From the NCBI GenBank assembly GCA_003166955.1, contig PMUI01000037.1, positions 1 to 64,000 of the forward strand: DNA of 64,000 nt, written 5' to 3'. A program made the position numbers and the translations under genes. Under the pieces are notes generated by a model. The model searched no databases. It was not told where the DNA came from and saw nothing but the letters and a program-made list of their open reading frames with translations. Origin of the DNA: Acidobacterium sp. (GTDB taxonomy: Bacteria > Acidobacteriota > Terriglobia > Terriglobales > Acidobacteriaceae). Positions 16,425 to 23,377 of the stretch are shown here, one piece after another; positions within the stretch are counted from its first letter, which is position 1, and every line of letters begins with the position of its first letter.

Positions 16425-16826
16425 ATGAAAACGGAATTGCTGCGATTCAACGGCACTGTCCAACGCGATCCCGCCATCGATGCATGGATGAAAGACCATG
16501 CAGGTGAATTGGGAGCCATCGCGCAGGCGTGGTTTGAGGTGATGCGAAAATGCGGGGACGAGGTCCGGGAGATCCTGCATGACGGCTGTCCGGTCGCATG
16601 TCTGGGCGATGCGCCCTTCGGCTACGTCAATGTATTCACTTTGCACGTAAACGTGGGGTTCTTTCACGGCGCAGCGCTGCCGGATCCGGGCCGCTTGTTG
16701 CAAGGCGCCGGCAAGTTCATGCGCCATGTGAAGCTGAGACCGGGAACGCCCACAGACGCCGCATCGCTAAGCAGGCTCATCGAAACGGCATACTCGGACA
16801 TAAAGGCGCGCGTAGAAAACGGCTAG
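16425..16826 (+). CDS. DUF1801 domain protein
   Basis: A 133-residue cytoplasmic protein. The central segment WFEVMRKCGDEVREILHDG followed by GYVNVFTLHVNVGFFHGAAL and GKFMRHVKL matches DUF1801 (YdhG-like), a small fold of unknown biochemical role. ATG 16425 is chosen because the family homology begins just after it. A diverged copy of its 5' end lies 300 bp upstream. A large open frame on the opposite strand over this gene has no recognisable protein features and is discounted. Confidence 0.8.
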   Translation: MKTELLRFNGTVQRDPAIDAWMKDHAGELGAIAQAWFEVMRKCGDEVREILHDGCPVACLGDAPFGYVNVFTLHVNVGFFHGAALPDPGRLLQGAGKFMRHVKLRPGTPTDAASLSRLIETAYSDIKARVENG

Positions 16827-17061
16827 CTAAGAGAAATGCCCTGAGAGGCCGACGGCGGATGTGAACCCCCCGAATGAGTAACGAGACGAGTAGAAAAATG
16901 TCACCTCCTCGCACCCTGGGTGCGCCGGCAAAATCAGTGTCCAACCGAGAGACTCCATCGAAAACCACCAAATGTGGAGAATTTGTCAAGAGCCAAGCCC
17001 AAAATCCAAAGTAACGACCCCTGACTTAGAACGACTTATACGCCAACCAGCCCAAAGATAT

Positions 17062-17090
17062 TTGGCAGGTTTATTCTCCCAACCTGATAT
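17062..17090 (+). promoter_or_regulatory. promoter-like pair just upstream of a terminator
   Basis: TTGGCA (17062-17067) and TGATAT (17085-17090) are 17 nt apart. Transcription would start near 17097 and meet the terminator at 17115-17142, giving a transcript of about 50 nt. The match to consensus is moderate. Confidence 0.4.
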
Positions 17091-17114
17091 TCTGAACTTA
17101 TAGTGGAAAAAGAG

Positions 17115-17142
17115 AAAAAGCCTCGCTCCGGCGAGGCTTTTT
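17115..17142. terminator. strong bidirectional intrinsic terminator
   Basis: AAAAAGCCTCGC pairs perfectly with its complement across a 4-nt TCCG loop and ends in TTTTT. The A-run on the other side gives a T-run on the minus strand too, so it can stop transcription from both directions. Confidence 0.85.
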
Positions 17143-17203
17143 CCGTTGTGCAACGACTCGGAGCCTGCCCTGAGCAAGTCCACGCGGAGGAGCTATGTCT
17201 GTC

Positions 17204-17280
17204 GTCTACTGGCTACAGGCTAACTGGCTACAGGCTACCGGTTACAGGCTACAGGGCTACTGGCTACAAACTACTGACTG
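17204..17280 (-). repeat. long heptamer tract in the gene-poor stretch
   Basis: On the minus strand the units are CAGTAGC, CTGTAGC, CGGTAGC and close variants (GGCTACA on the plus strand), repeated about ten times at 7-8 nt spacing. These are the same words as in the ddl tract at 617-669. No stop codon of a recognisable gene abuts it. Confidence 0.8.
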
Positions 17281-17456
17281 TTTCTCCGGGGGTTCGTCGC
17301 AATTGATGTCTAATCCATCACATAGGGCAAAAGGGCCCAGATCCAAAAGCCGCAAACCATGCTGAACCAATCAAGTAGTCAAAAGGTTGATCCCCCAGGG
17401 GCAGAGAGGGAGGGAAGGATGCTGTTGCCGATCGCCGAAAACTCCACCCGAGCTCG

Positions 17457-17500
17457 CTATTGGCTACAGGCTATAGGCTACCAACTACGGCTAACAACTG
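17457..17500 (-). repeat. short heptamer tract in the gene-poor stretch
   Basis: A second group of CTGTAGC-, CTATAGC- and CAATAGC-type units at 7-nt spacing lies 177 nt from the longer tract and has the same orientation. Confidence 0.7.
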
Positions 17501-17663
17501 TGGAATCAAATTCCAAAGACAGTTTCTATCTTCGATTCATATACATAGGCGTCAGCTATCTTCAGGATCCTGCTTATGTATTTGGATCCACAATAGAAAC
17601 CCCGCAAGATATTAAAAAATCAGATTCATGGCTATCACGCAAGAATTGGCCGGCTCAATGAAA

Positions 17664-18497
17664 TCAAATTCTTGCGGCGCTGGACCCTTTTTCCGTCGCC
17701 TTGGGGAGACCCCACTTTTGAGGCGCCCCGATCAAAAACCGGATCGCGACTCGCCCGCCGCGCTCGTCGCCGATCTGCCACTCGTAGTCCGGCGCCGACA
17801 ACCCCTCGGTCAGCTCCCGCAGGTCATCGAGTGAGTAGCTGCGCAGGCACGACAGCAGCCCGTCGATCCACAGCACCGCTGGCACCACCGGGATCACGCA
17901 GTTCCAAACGATCCGGTCCCAGCGAAACGGCCGCGCAGTCACAGCCGCCCGCAGAGCGAGAAACGGAACCGCGGTCAGCGCGATCAAGGTCCACGCGCTC
18001 AGCGTCGCGCCCTCGAAAACGGCGATTCCCGCGCGCCGCTCGAAGGCGTCAACGAGCATCGCTCGCGCCGCCTCCGGATCGAAGTGGTGGAACGAAGAAA
18101 AAATGGTCCGAAAGCCGCGCAACTCGGCCGGAACATGCCGCGCGTCGACGGACGCGGGCCAAACCGTCACTGAGCCTGCCCTGAGCGGAGGGCGCGCAGC
18201 GCCCGGAGTCGAATGGGCCAGCCGAGCGTTCGGATAGAAGTCGGTGAAGCAGACGGTCAACCCGCCGCCGTCGGCCACCTCGGCCAGCAGCCCGGCCCAC
18301 GGGCCGCCGCCGCCTGAGCACAAATCGACGATGCGCTCGGCCCCCGATCGCCGCACCGCGTCACGCAGCCGCGCCGCAATCGGATGGTAAGTCCGGTTCT
18401 GGTTCCAGATCGCCTCCAGCGCCTCGGTCACCAGGTCGCGCAGAAACGCCGGGAACCAGGCCTGGTCGTGAATTTCGAACCAGTGCTGTCTTCGCAT
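17664..18497 (-). CDS. class I SAM-dependent methyltransferase-like protein
   Basis: A 277-residue protein. Motif I is IVDLCSGGGGPWAGLL, the acidic strand-2 position is FTDFYPN, and the post-motif RGFRTIFSSFHHFDPEAARAML resembles a family of bacterial methyltransferases acting on unknown small substrates. Two hydrophobic segments near residues 175-190 and 203-222 suggest membrane association. Residues around HSTPGAARPPLRAGSV are encoded by an interspersed repeat that sits in frame inside the gene (18172-18215). The stop lies in a long gene-poor region. The start at 18497 is only 3 nt from the end of the upstream phosphoesterase gene, so the two are co-transcribed. Confidence 0.8.
   Translation of the reverse strand: MRRQHWFEIHDQAWFPAFLRDLVTEALEAIWNQNRTYHPIAARLRDAVRRSGAERIVDLCSGGGGPWAGLLAEVADGGGLTVCFTDFYPNARLAHSTPGAARPPLRAGSVTVWPASVDARHVPAELRGFRTIFSSFHHFDPEAARAMLVDAFERRAGIAVFEGATLSAWTLIALTAVPFLALRAAVTARPFRWDRIVWNCVIPVVPAVLWIDGLLSCLRSYSLDDLRELTEGLSAPDYEWQIGDERGGRVAIRFLIGAPQKWGLPKATEKGSSAARI
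18172..18215. repeat. interspersed GAGCCTGCCCTGAGC element inside the methyltransferase gene
   Basis: GAGCCTGCCCTGAGC at 18172-18186 recurs exactly at 17161-17175. Here it is followed by GGAGG and a GGGCGC...GCGCCC hairpin (18189-18203), then GGAGTCGAA. It reads through in frame as a Pro/Ala/Arg-rich loop of the protein. Confidence 0.6.
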
Positions 18498-18499
18498 GT

Positions 18500-19510
18500 T
18501 TACTTAGCAGTTACTACAAACGAATCCCTTGCCTGCCACTCCGGCGTCGCCGCGACAGGAAAGCCGAGCCGGAACATCGTCGCCTGCAGTTGCTTGCCAT
18601 CGAGGTGAAACAAAACGTAGTGGAAATTGGGAAAATCTGTCGCCTGATATTTATCCTGTGCCGTCCGCTCCACCGGGTAAGGATGCGCCCCGCCGCCACC
18701 GCACACCAGATAGGTCACGCCATCCACCTCGGCACGCTCGTAGTTATGAATATGCGCCGACGCCACGATGAACTGCGCATGCGACCGCGGCGCCACCTGC
18801 GACAGGTAGTCGCGCAGCGCGATTTCGTTGGGACGCGGATTGTGGCTCACTTCGATCACCGTCTGAATATCCGCAACCGGCGGATGGTGCAGCGCGATAA
18901 ACACGTATTCCACCTTCTTCGGCAAATGCGCAACCTGGTCCTCGAGCCACGTTCGCTGCGGTGTACCGGACGTCAAATCGGCGTCGCTGTCGAGGCACAG
19001 GACATAGACGCGGCTGCCCAGCGCCACTGAGTACCACCGGCGATCTTTCAGCTCCGGAAACGCCGACCACCAGTTCTTCAGCGGGTCGTCGGGGCCTTTG
19101 CCTCCGAATTCGTGGTTGCCCAGCGTCGGGTAGACGCGCAGTTGCTCGTCGCGCCACGCCGCCGTCTCGAGCTTGTATTCCCCATAGTCGGCGGCGAACG
19201 TACCCCGAAAGGGTACGTCACCGGTCAGGATCAGGGCGTCCGGATGGACCTGGGCAATTTTCGCCACCAGCGCGCGCCGAGCGTCAGGACTGGCCGCCGT
19301 AGTGTTCGTCGGATCGGTGAACCGCATGTCGCCGTAGACGACGATGGAGAAATTCTTCGGGAGATCAGAGTCCTTGACGACGAAAGTCGGGCCGGACTGG
19401 CTGATGGGCCCGGACGCTGTTGGATTCTGGGCGGCCGCAACCAACGGCGCGCCAGCCCAAACGATCAAAAGGAGGAGGAAACGAAGCAGAGTAGCAGGAT
19501 TCGAGCGCAT
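18500..19510 (-). CDS. secreted metallophosphoesterase (calcineurin-like)
   Basis: A 336-residue exported phosphoesterase. The signal peptide is FLLLLIVWAGAPLVAAA with cleavage near residue 27. Metal-site motifs appear in the family order: YGDMRF (a GD-x variant of D-x-H, with Arg instead of His), LILTGDVPFRG, LGNHEF, IALHHPP and ASAHIHNYE. These coordinate two metal ions in phosphodiesterases and phosphatases, and the replaced first His may alter metal binding. The gene lies 3 nt upstream of the methyltransferase. The substrate is unknown. Periplasmic or surface location is inferred from the signal peptide. Confidence 0.88.
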   Translation of the reverse strand: MRSNPATLLRFLLLLIVWAGAPLVAAAQNPTASGPISQSGPTFVVKDSDLPKNFSIVVYGDMRFTDPTNTTAASPDARRALVAKIAQVHPDALILTGDVPFRGTFAADYGEYKLETAAWRDEQLRVYPTLGNHEFGGKGPDDPLKNWWSAFPELKDRRWYSVALGSRVYVLCLDSDADLTSGTPQRTWLEDQVAHLPKKVEYVFIALHHPPVADIQTVIEVSHNPRPNEIALRDYLSQVAPRSHAQFIVASAHIHNYERAEVDGVTYLVCGGGGAHPYPVERTAQDKYQATDFPNFHYVLFHLDGKQLQATMFRLGFPVAATPEWQARDSFVVTAK

Positions 19511-19707
19511 GACGCCCAGTGTATTGAAAATCGCGTTACGGCAGGGTCAACCCCGCCTGGCCGATCCGATACCTGGCACCCAATCCCGGCCAGCCCCGAT
19601 CCGTCTCATCGATGAGCGAAAACGAGGTATCCTCCGTCTTTAGGGCAGACGTAAGGATCTTCCTCGAGCCGGATCGAACCGGCGCGAGGATGCCAGGATG
19701 AGTCAGG

Positions 19708-20283
19708 ATGAGTTGCTTTCAAGGCCAGCTCGCCTCCTGGGTGGCGCCTGCTCCTGTACACGCTGTGGACAAGACCCAGACGATCGCTGCCTTGGTGGCC
19801 GAATATTCGACGGCGCTCTACCGCGTGGCCTTTTCTGTCACGCGCAACGCCGCCGAAGCGGAGGACGCTGTCCAGGAGACGTTCCTGCGCGTACTGCGCC
19901 ACGAATCGCGGCTCGGCGAGATCCGCGACTACCGCGTCTGGCTGGTCCGCATCGTCTGGAATATCGTCCTCGACAAGAAGCGCCGCACGAAAACCCGGCC
20001 CGAAGGCGAAGACATCGCCGACCACGCACGCGCTCTGCCGTCAGGCGACCGCGCCGCCGATCAGACAGTCATTTCTTCGCAGGAACGCGGGCGGATCCTG
20101 GCGCTGATCGACCGGCTTCCGGCTCGCGAGCGCGAGGCGATTTTGCTCTCCGCCGTCGATGAGCTGACGACCGCTGAAATTGCCGCCGCACTGGGCACGA
20201 CGGAGTCTTCCATTCGCTCGCGCATCTTTCGCGCCCGCAGAGAGCTCGCCATTCTGCTTGAGAAAGAGGGGATTCCGCGATGA
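19708..20283 (+). CDS. ECF-type RNA polymerase sigma factor
   Basis: A 191-residue sigma-70 family protein lacking region 1 and 3. Region 2 is seen in LVAEYSTALYRVAFSVTRN, AEDAVQETFLRVLRH and YRVWLVRIVWNIVLDKKR. Region 4 is seen in LIDRLPAREREAILLSAVDE, TTAEIAAALGTTESSIRSRIFRARRELA. The first 19 residues are not family-like, so GTG at 19765 (VDKTQTIA) is a plausible alternative start. The stop overlaps the start of a single-pass membrane protein gene by 4 nt, the usual arrangement of an ECF sigma with its anti-sigma. No target promoter motif could be assigned. Confidence 0.9.
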   Translation: MSCFQGQLASWVAPAPVHAVDKTQTIAALVAEYSTALYRVAFSVTRNAAEAEDAVQETFLRVLRHESRLGEIRDYRVWLVRIVWNIVLDKKRRTKTRPEGEDIADHARALPSGDRAADQTVISSQERGRILALIDRLPAREREAILLSAVDELTTAEIAAALGTTESSIRSRIFRARRELAILLEKEGIPR

Positions 20284-20801
20284 CTGGCGAAAACAAGAAC
20301 GGTGTCATGGATCCAGCAGCCGATCCTCGGATTGATGCGGCGCTTCACGTCATCGGCTCGGCCACGCCTGAGTCTGGACTGGAAGGTCGGATTCTCACTC
20401 GTTTGGCAGAGGAACGACTGAGGATGGAAGCCGCACCCGCTCCGTCAGTGCGAGCCGCCTGGCTGGGACATTTTCCGGTGCGAGCACTTGGTCTGGTGAC
20501 TGCGTGCCTGATGGGATTTGTTATCGTGACTGGCTCGGTCGTGCATTCGCGCAGAATTAAGCCGGACCAAATGGTCTCACCACCGCCCCTGGTCCTGCCC
20601 GCACAGGGCATTGGCGCCGCATCCGCTGTTCACCCAGCCGCGCCGGCGTCTGCGCCGATTCTCGCTGGTCAGCCAGGCCGGGCCGCACGCCGTTCGAGCC
20701 CCGGTCGCGCCCGCATTGCGCCGCATGCCCGCAAGGCTCCCGGAGTAGCTGTACCCGCTCCGTCGTCGAACAAATCGTCTTCTTCCGATTCTCAGAACTA
20801 A
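20280..20801 (+). CDS. probable anti-sigma factor, single-pass membrane protein
   Basis: A 173-residue protein. The N-terminal 60 residues are helical and acidic (DPRIDAALHVIGSATPESGL), one membrane segment lies at about 69-90 (ALGLVTACLMGFVIVTGSVV), and the rest is a low-complexity Ala/Pro/Ser/Arg tail in the periplasm. No zinc-finger motif is present. The role is inferred from translational coupling (ATGA) to the sigma gene and from topology. It shows no recognised domain. Confidence 0.65.
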   Translation: MTGENKNGVMDPAADPRIDAALHVIGSATPESGLEGRILTRLAEERLRMEAAPAPSVRAAWLGHFPVRALGLVTACLMGFVIVTGSVVHSRRIKPDQMVSPPPLVLPAQGIGAASAVHPAAPASAPILAGQPGRAARRSSPGRARIAPHARKAPGVAVPAPSSNKSSSSDSQN

Positions 20802-20822
20802 GACCTCGCGGTACTCTGGTCT

Positions 20823-22004
20823 GTGCGAACGGTCCTGACCGCGAATCGTCTTTTCACCCCTGATCATGCCGTAGAGCGGCCCATCGTGGTCATTGAGGAT
20901 GGCGTCATTGCCGACGTCACCTCGCGCCTGCATGCAGAGCTGCCCGAGGGCCGGCACGTCGAACTTCCCGAATCCACTCTGATCCCGGCCATGTTCGACG
21001 TGCACATCCACGGCTCAGGCGGCCATGACGTGATGGAAGCGACGGAGCCGGCGCTCAGCCATGTCGGTGCATTTCTTGGACGGCGCGGCGTCGGCGCCTA
21101 TTGCGCAACCACAGTAACCGCTCCATTGGACACGCTGCTGCGCTCCCTGAACGGACTGGCGAAGCTGATTCGGGTGCCCATGGAGGGCGCGCGGCCCGTC
21201 GGAATCCATCTCGAGGGTCCGTTCCTCTCGCCGCACAAACGCGGCGCTCATGTGGAGAGCCAGCTCCAGACGCCCTCCATTGCGCTCTTCGACCGCATGT
21301 GGGAAGCGGCAGAGGGCAACATTCGGGTGATGACCATCGCCCCGGAGCTGCTCAACGCGGAAGAGACCATCGCGCACGCGAGCAGGCTCGGCGTTCGCGT
21401 CAGTATGGGCCACAGCAACGCCAATGGCGATGCCGCTCGTGCGGGCGTCATGGCCGGTGCAGTGACGGCGACCCACACCTTCAATGCGATGCGTCGCTTC
21501 GATCATCGCGATGGTGGTTTGCTGGGCGAGGTTCTCGGCAACGACCGCCTCTTTGCCGAGATCATCTGCGACGGCCTGCATGTCGACCCTGCCATCGTTC
21601 GCGTCTTCTGGAAGACCAAGGGCGCGGACCGCGCCATGCTGGTGACCGACGCCATGGCCGGCACTGGGATGCCGGACGGAGCTTACCGGCTCGGGGAAAT
21701 GGAGGTCCGCGTGAAGAACGGTCGCTGCGTGATCGGCGAAGACACGCTGGCCGGCAGCACGCTCACGCTCGATCGCGCCCTCCGTAATTTCGTCGATTTC
21801 ACCGGAGCCAGCCTGGCCGATGCCGTGCTGCTCGCGACGCGCAACCCAGCGCGCATGACGGGGCTTGATTCTGAAATCGGCAGCGTTGTTCCGGGCCGGT
21901 CCGCCGACATCGCGGTGCTCTCAACGAAGAACATCCTGATCGGAACCATCCTGCGCGGCGTGCCGCAGTTGTCGCCGTCCAGCGGCGATTATCTCAACGG
22001 CTGA
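20823..22004 (+). CDS. nagA: N-acetylglucosamine-6-phosphate deacetylase
   Basis: Amidohydrolase that deacetylates GlcNAc-6-phosphate, feeding amino-sugar catabolism and cell-wall recycling. Family motifs are the metal-binding FDVHIHGSGGHDVME, GIHLEGPFLSPHKRGAH with the metal-binding Glu, ATHTFNAMRRFDHRDGG, ICDGLHVDP, VTDAMAGTG with the catalytic Asp, and LAGSTLTLDRALRNF. The start is GTG at 20823. The length of 393 residues is normal. It follows the sigma/anti-sigma pair by 21 nt on the same strand, so it may share their transcript. No nagB is nearby. Confidence 0.95.
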   Translation: MRTVLTANRLFTPDHAVERPIVVIEDGVIADVTSRLHAELPEGRHVELPESTLIPAMFDVHIHGSGGHDVMEATEPALSHVGAFLGRRGVGAYCATTVTAPLDTLLRSLNGLAKLIRVPMEGARPVGIHLEGPFLSPHKRGAHVESQLQTPSIALFDRMWEAAEGNIRVMTIAPELLNAEETIAHASRLGVRVSMGHSNANGDAARAGVMAGAVTATHTFNAMRRFDHRDGGLLGEVLGNDRLFAEIICDGLHVDPAIVRVFWKTKGADRAMLVTDAMAGTGMPDGAYRLGEMEVRVKNGRCVIGEDTLAGSTLTLDRALRNFVDFTGASLADAVLLATRNPARMTGLDSEIGSVVPGRSADIAVLSTKNILIGTILRGVPQLSPSSGDYLNG

Positions 22005-22037
22005 TTGACTCTCGGGCGTCGTTCGAATGCGCGAATG

Positions 22038-23306
22038 TCACTGCTGCGCCTGGGATGTGAGCACGCCCGAAAGCACGCCAAGGCTGCCATCGACCGGGGG
22101 CGCGTCGAGACCGAGGATTTTCACCACCAACGGATACACATTCACGTTTTCAAAGGATTTCAGTTTGACGCCCGCGCGAATGTCCGGCCCCTCGGCATAG
22201 AACACGGCCTTCATGTTGGGCATCATGTAAGGATCGAACCCGTGATTTCCCGCCATCGGCGCCTTGTCCTCGTGGTCCGGCGGCGGCGCATGGGCGCGAA
22301 TCGCATAGGGTCCGCGCGCAACGATAATCGGATCGCCCTCGCGCGGATTGCTTTTGAAGTGCAGCTCCGCGGGCACATTCGCGCGCCGATAAACCATAAA
22401 CGCAGCGTCGGCGGCCTTCAGTTTTTGATACGTTGCGTTTGCCGCTTCTTCTGTGGGCGCGTACAGAAACTCACTGGTGGCGATCAGCCCATCCAGCGGC
22501 GCATATTTGTCCAGATCGATCCAGCCCCCCTGGATCTTCTCCATGCCGTGATCGGAGACGATGATCAGATCGACCGGGAGCTGCACAGCCTTCAGATCGT
22601 CTTCCAGCGTTCCCATCAGCTCGTCGACGTGCTTCACCGCTTCGGCGGTCTGCGGGCTGTCCGGTCCGTATTCGTGTCCGGCGTGGTCGACATTCGAGTA
22701 GTAGAGCGTGATGAAATGCGGGCGCTGCTCCGCCGGGAGCTTCAGCCAGGCGACGACCTGATCGATGCGCTTATCATCCGGAAACTTGTTGTCGAAGTGC
22801 AGGTAGTAGGTCGGGCGCTCGCCCGCAATCTCCGCCTCCGATCCCGGCCAGAAGAAACAGGCGCTGCGCATGCCCTGTTTCTCAGCCAGCGACCACAGTG
22901 GCGTGCCACCATACCAGGAGCCGTCGCTGTTCGTCTTTGGATCGGTGTACGAATAGCGCTCCTTGCGCTCGGGGTCGTAGAACTGATTGCCGACGATGCC
23001 GTGATGCTCAGGATAGAGGCCGGTCACCAGCGTGTAGTGGTTCGGGAAGGTCAGCGAAGGATATGAAGGGATCATCCCATCGGGCACGCTTGCGCCATGG
23101 GCCGCGATGGCCAGCAGATGCTTTGCGCCGTACTTCTTCGCGTAGTCGTAGCGAAAGCCGTCGAGTGAAACCAGAATCACGTAGTGCTTGCTTTGCTGCG
23201 CCTCGGCGTTCGGCCCATGATCGACGGTAATGACTGCCTGCTGGGCCGACGCCCCACCGGACATACAGAACAACAGCAAAACAAGCAGCCACTTCGAACG
23301 CGCCAT
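22038..23306 (-). CDS. secreted alkaline phosphatase-superfamily phosphodiesterase (NPP type)
   Basis: A 422-residue exported protein with an N-terminal signal peptide (WLLVLLLFCMSGGASA). The alkaline-phosphatase-superfamily core of nucleotide pyrophosphatase/phosphodiesterases is evident. These motifs are VILVSLDGFRYDY, then PSLTFPNHYTLVTGLYPEHHG with the nucleophile Thr in TFPN, then YYSNVDHAGHEYGPDS, VSDHGM and GNHGFDPYMMPNMKAVF. These provide the two zinc sites. It is convergent with nagA, with 33 nt between stops. Likely activity is hydrolysis of nucleotide or phospholipid phosphodiesters in the periplasm; the exact substrate is unknown. Confidence 0.9.
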   Translation of the reverse strand: MARSKWLLVLLLFCMSGGASAQQAVITVDHGPNAEAQQSKHYVILVSLDGFRYDYAKKYGAKHLLAIAAHGASVPDGMIPSYPSLTFPNHYTLVTGLYPEHHGIVGNQFYDPERKERYSYTDPKTNSDGSWYGGTPLWSLAEKQGMRSACFFWPGSEAEIAGERPTYYLHFDNKFPDDKRIDQVVAWLKLPAEQRPHFITLYYSNVDHAGHEYGPDSPQTAEAVKHVDELMGTLEDDLKAVQLPVDLIIVSDHGMEKIQGGWIDLDKYAPLDGLIATSEFLYAPTEEAANATYQKLKAADAAFMVYRRANVPAELHFKSNPREGDPIIVARGPYAIRAHAPPPDHEDKAPMAGNHGFDPYMMPNMKAVFYAEGPDIRAGVKLKSFENVNVYPLVVKILGLDAPPVDGSLGVLSGVLTSQAQQ

Positions 23307-23377
23307 CCGCAGACCTCAGGTTGTTTCGCGATTCAGCTTACATGATCGGTTTGCGCGCGGCCCGTGGAGCCCCGCAA

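Larger units (their letters stand above)
16827..17663. other. 837-bp gene-poor stretch with repeats and a terminator
   Basis: No protein-coding gene is supported. It contains a promoter-like pair at 17062-17090, a bidirectional terminator at 17115-17142, a 15-bp word shared with the methyltransferase gene (17161-17175), and two heptamer tracts (17204-17280 and 17457-17500). Small reading frames here are short and lack ribosome-binding sites. The flanks look like the debris of lost genes. Confidence 0.6.

Noticed and set aside
16053-16727. A 224-codon minus-strand open frame over the DUF1801 gene
   Set aside because: It crosses the duplicated relic and an intergenic region and has no family signature, whereas the plus-strand DUF1801 motifs are clear.
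16777-16989. A 70-codon minus-strand frame in the gene-poor stretch
   Set aside because: Short, no ribosome-binding site and no recognisable domain.
17204-17500. CRISPR array
   Set aside because: The repeats are 7 nt long without unique spacers of 25-40 nt, and no cas genes are present.
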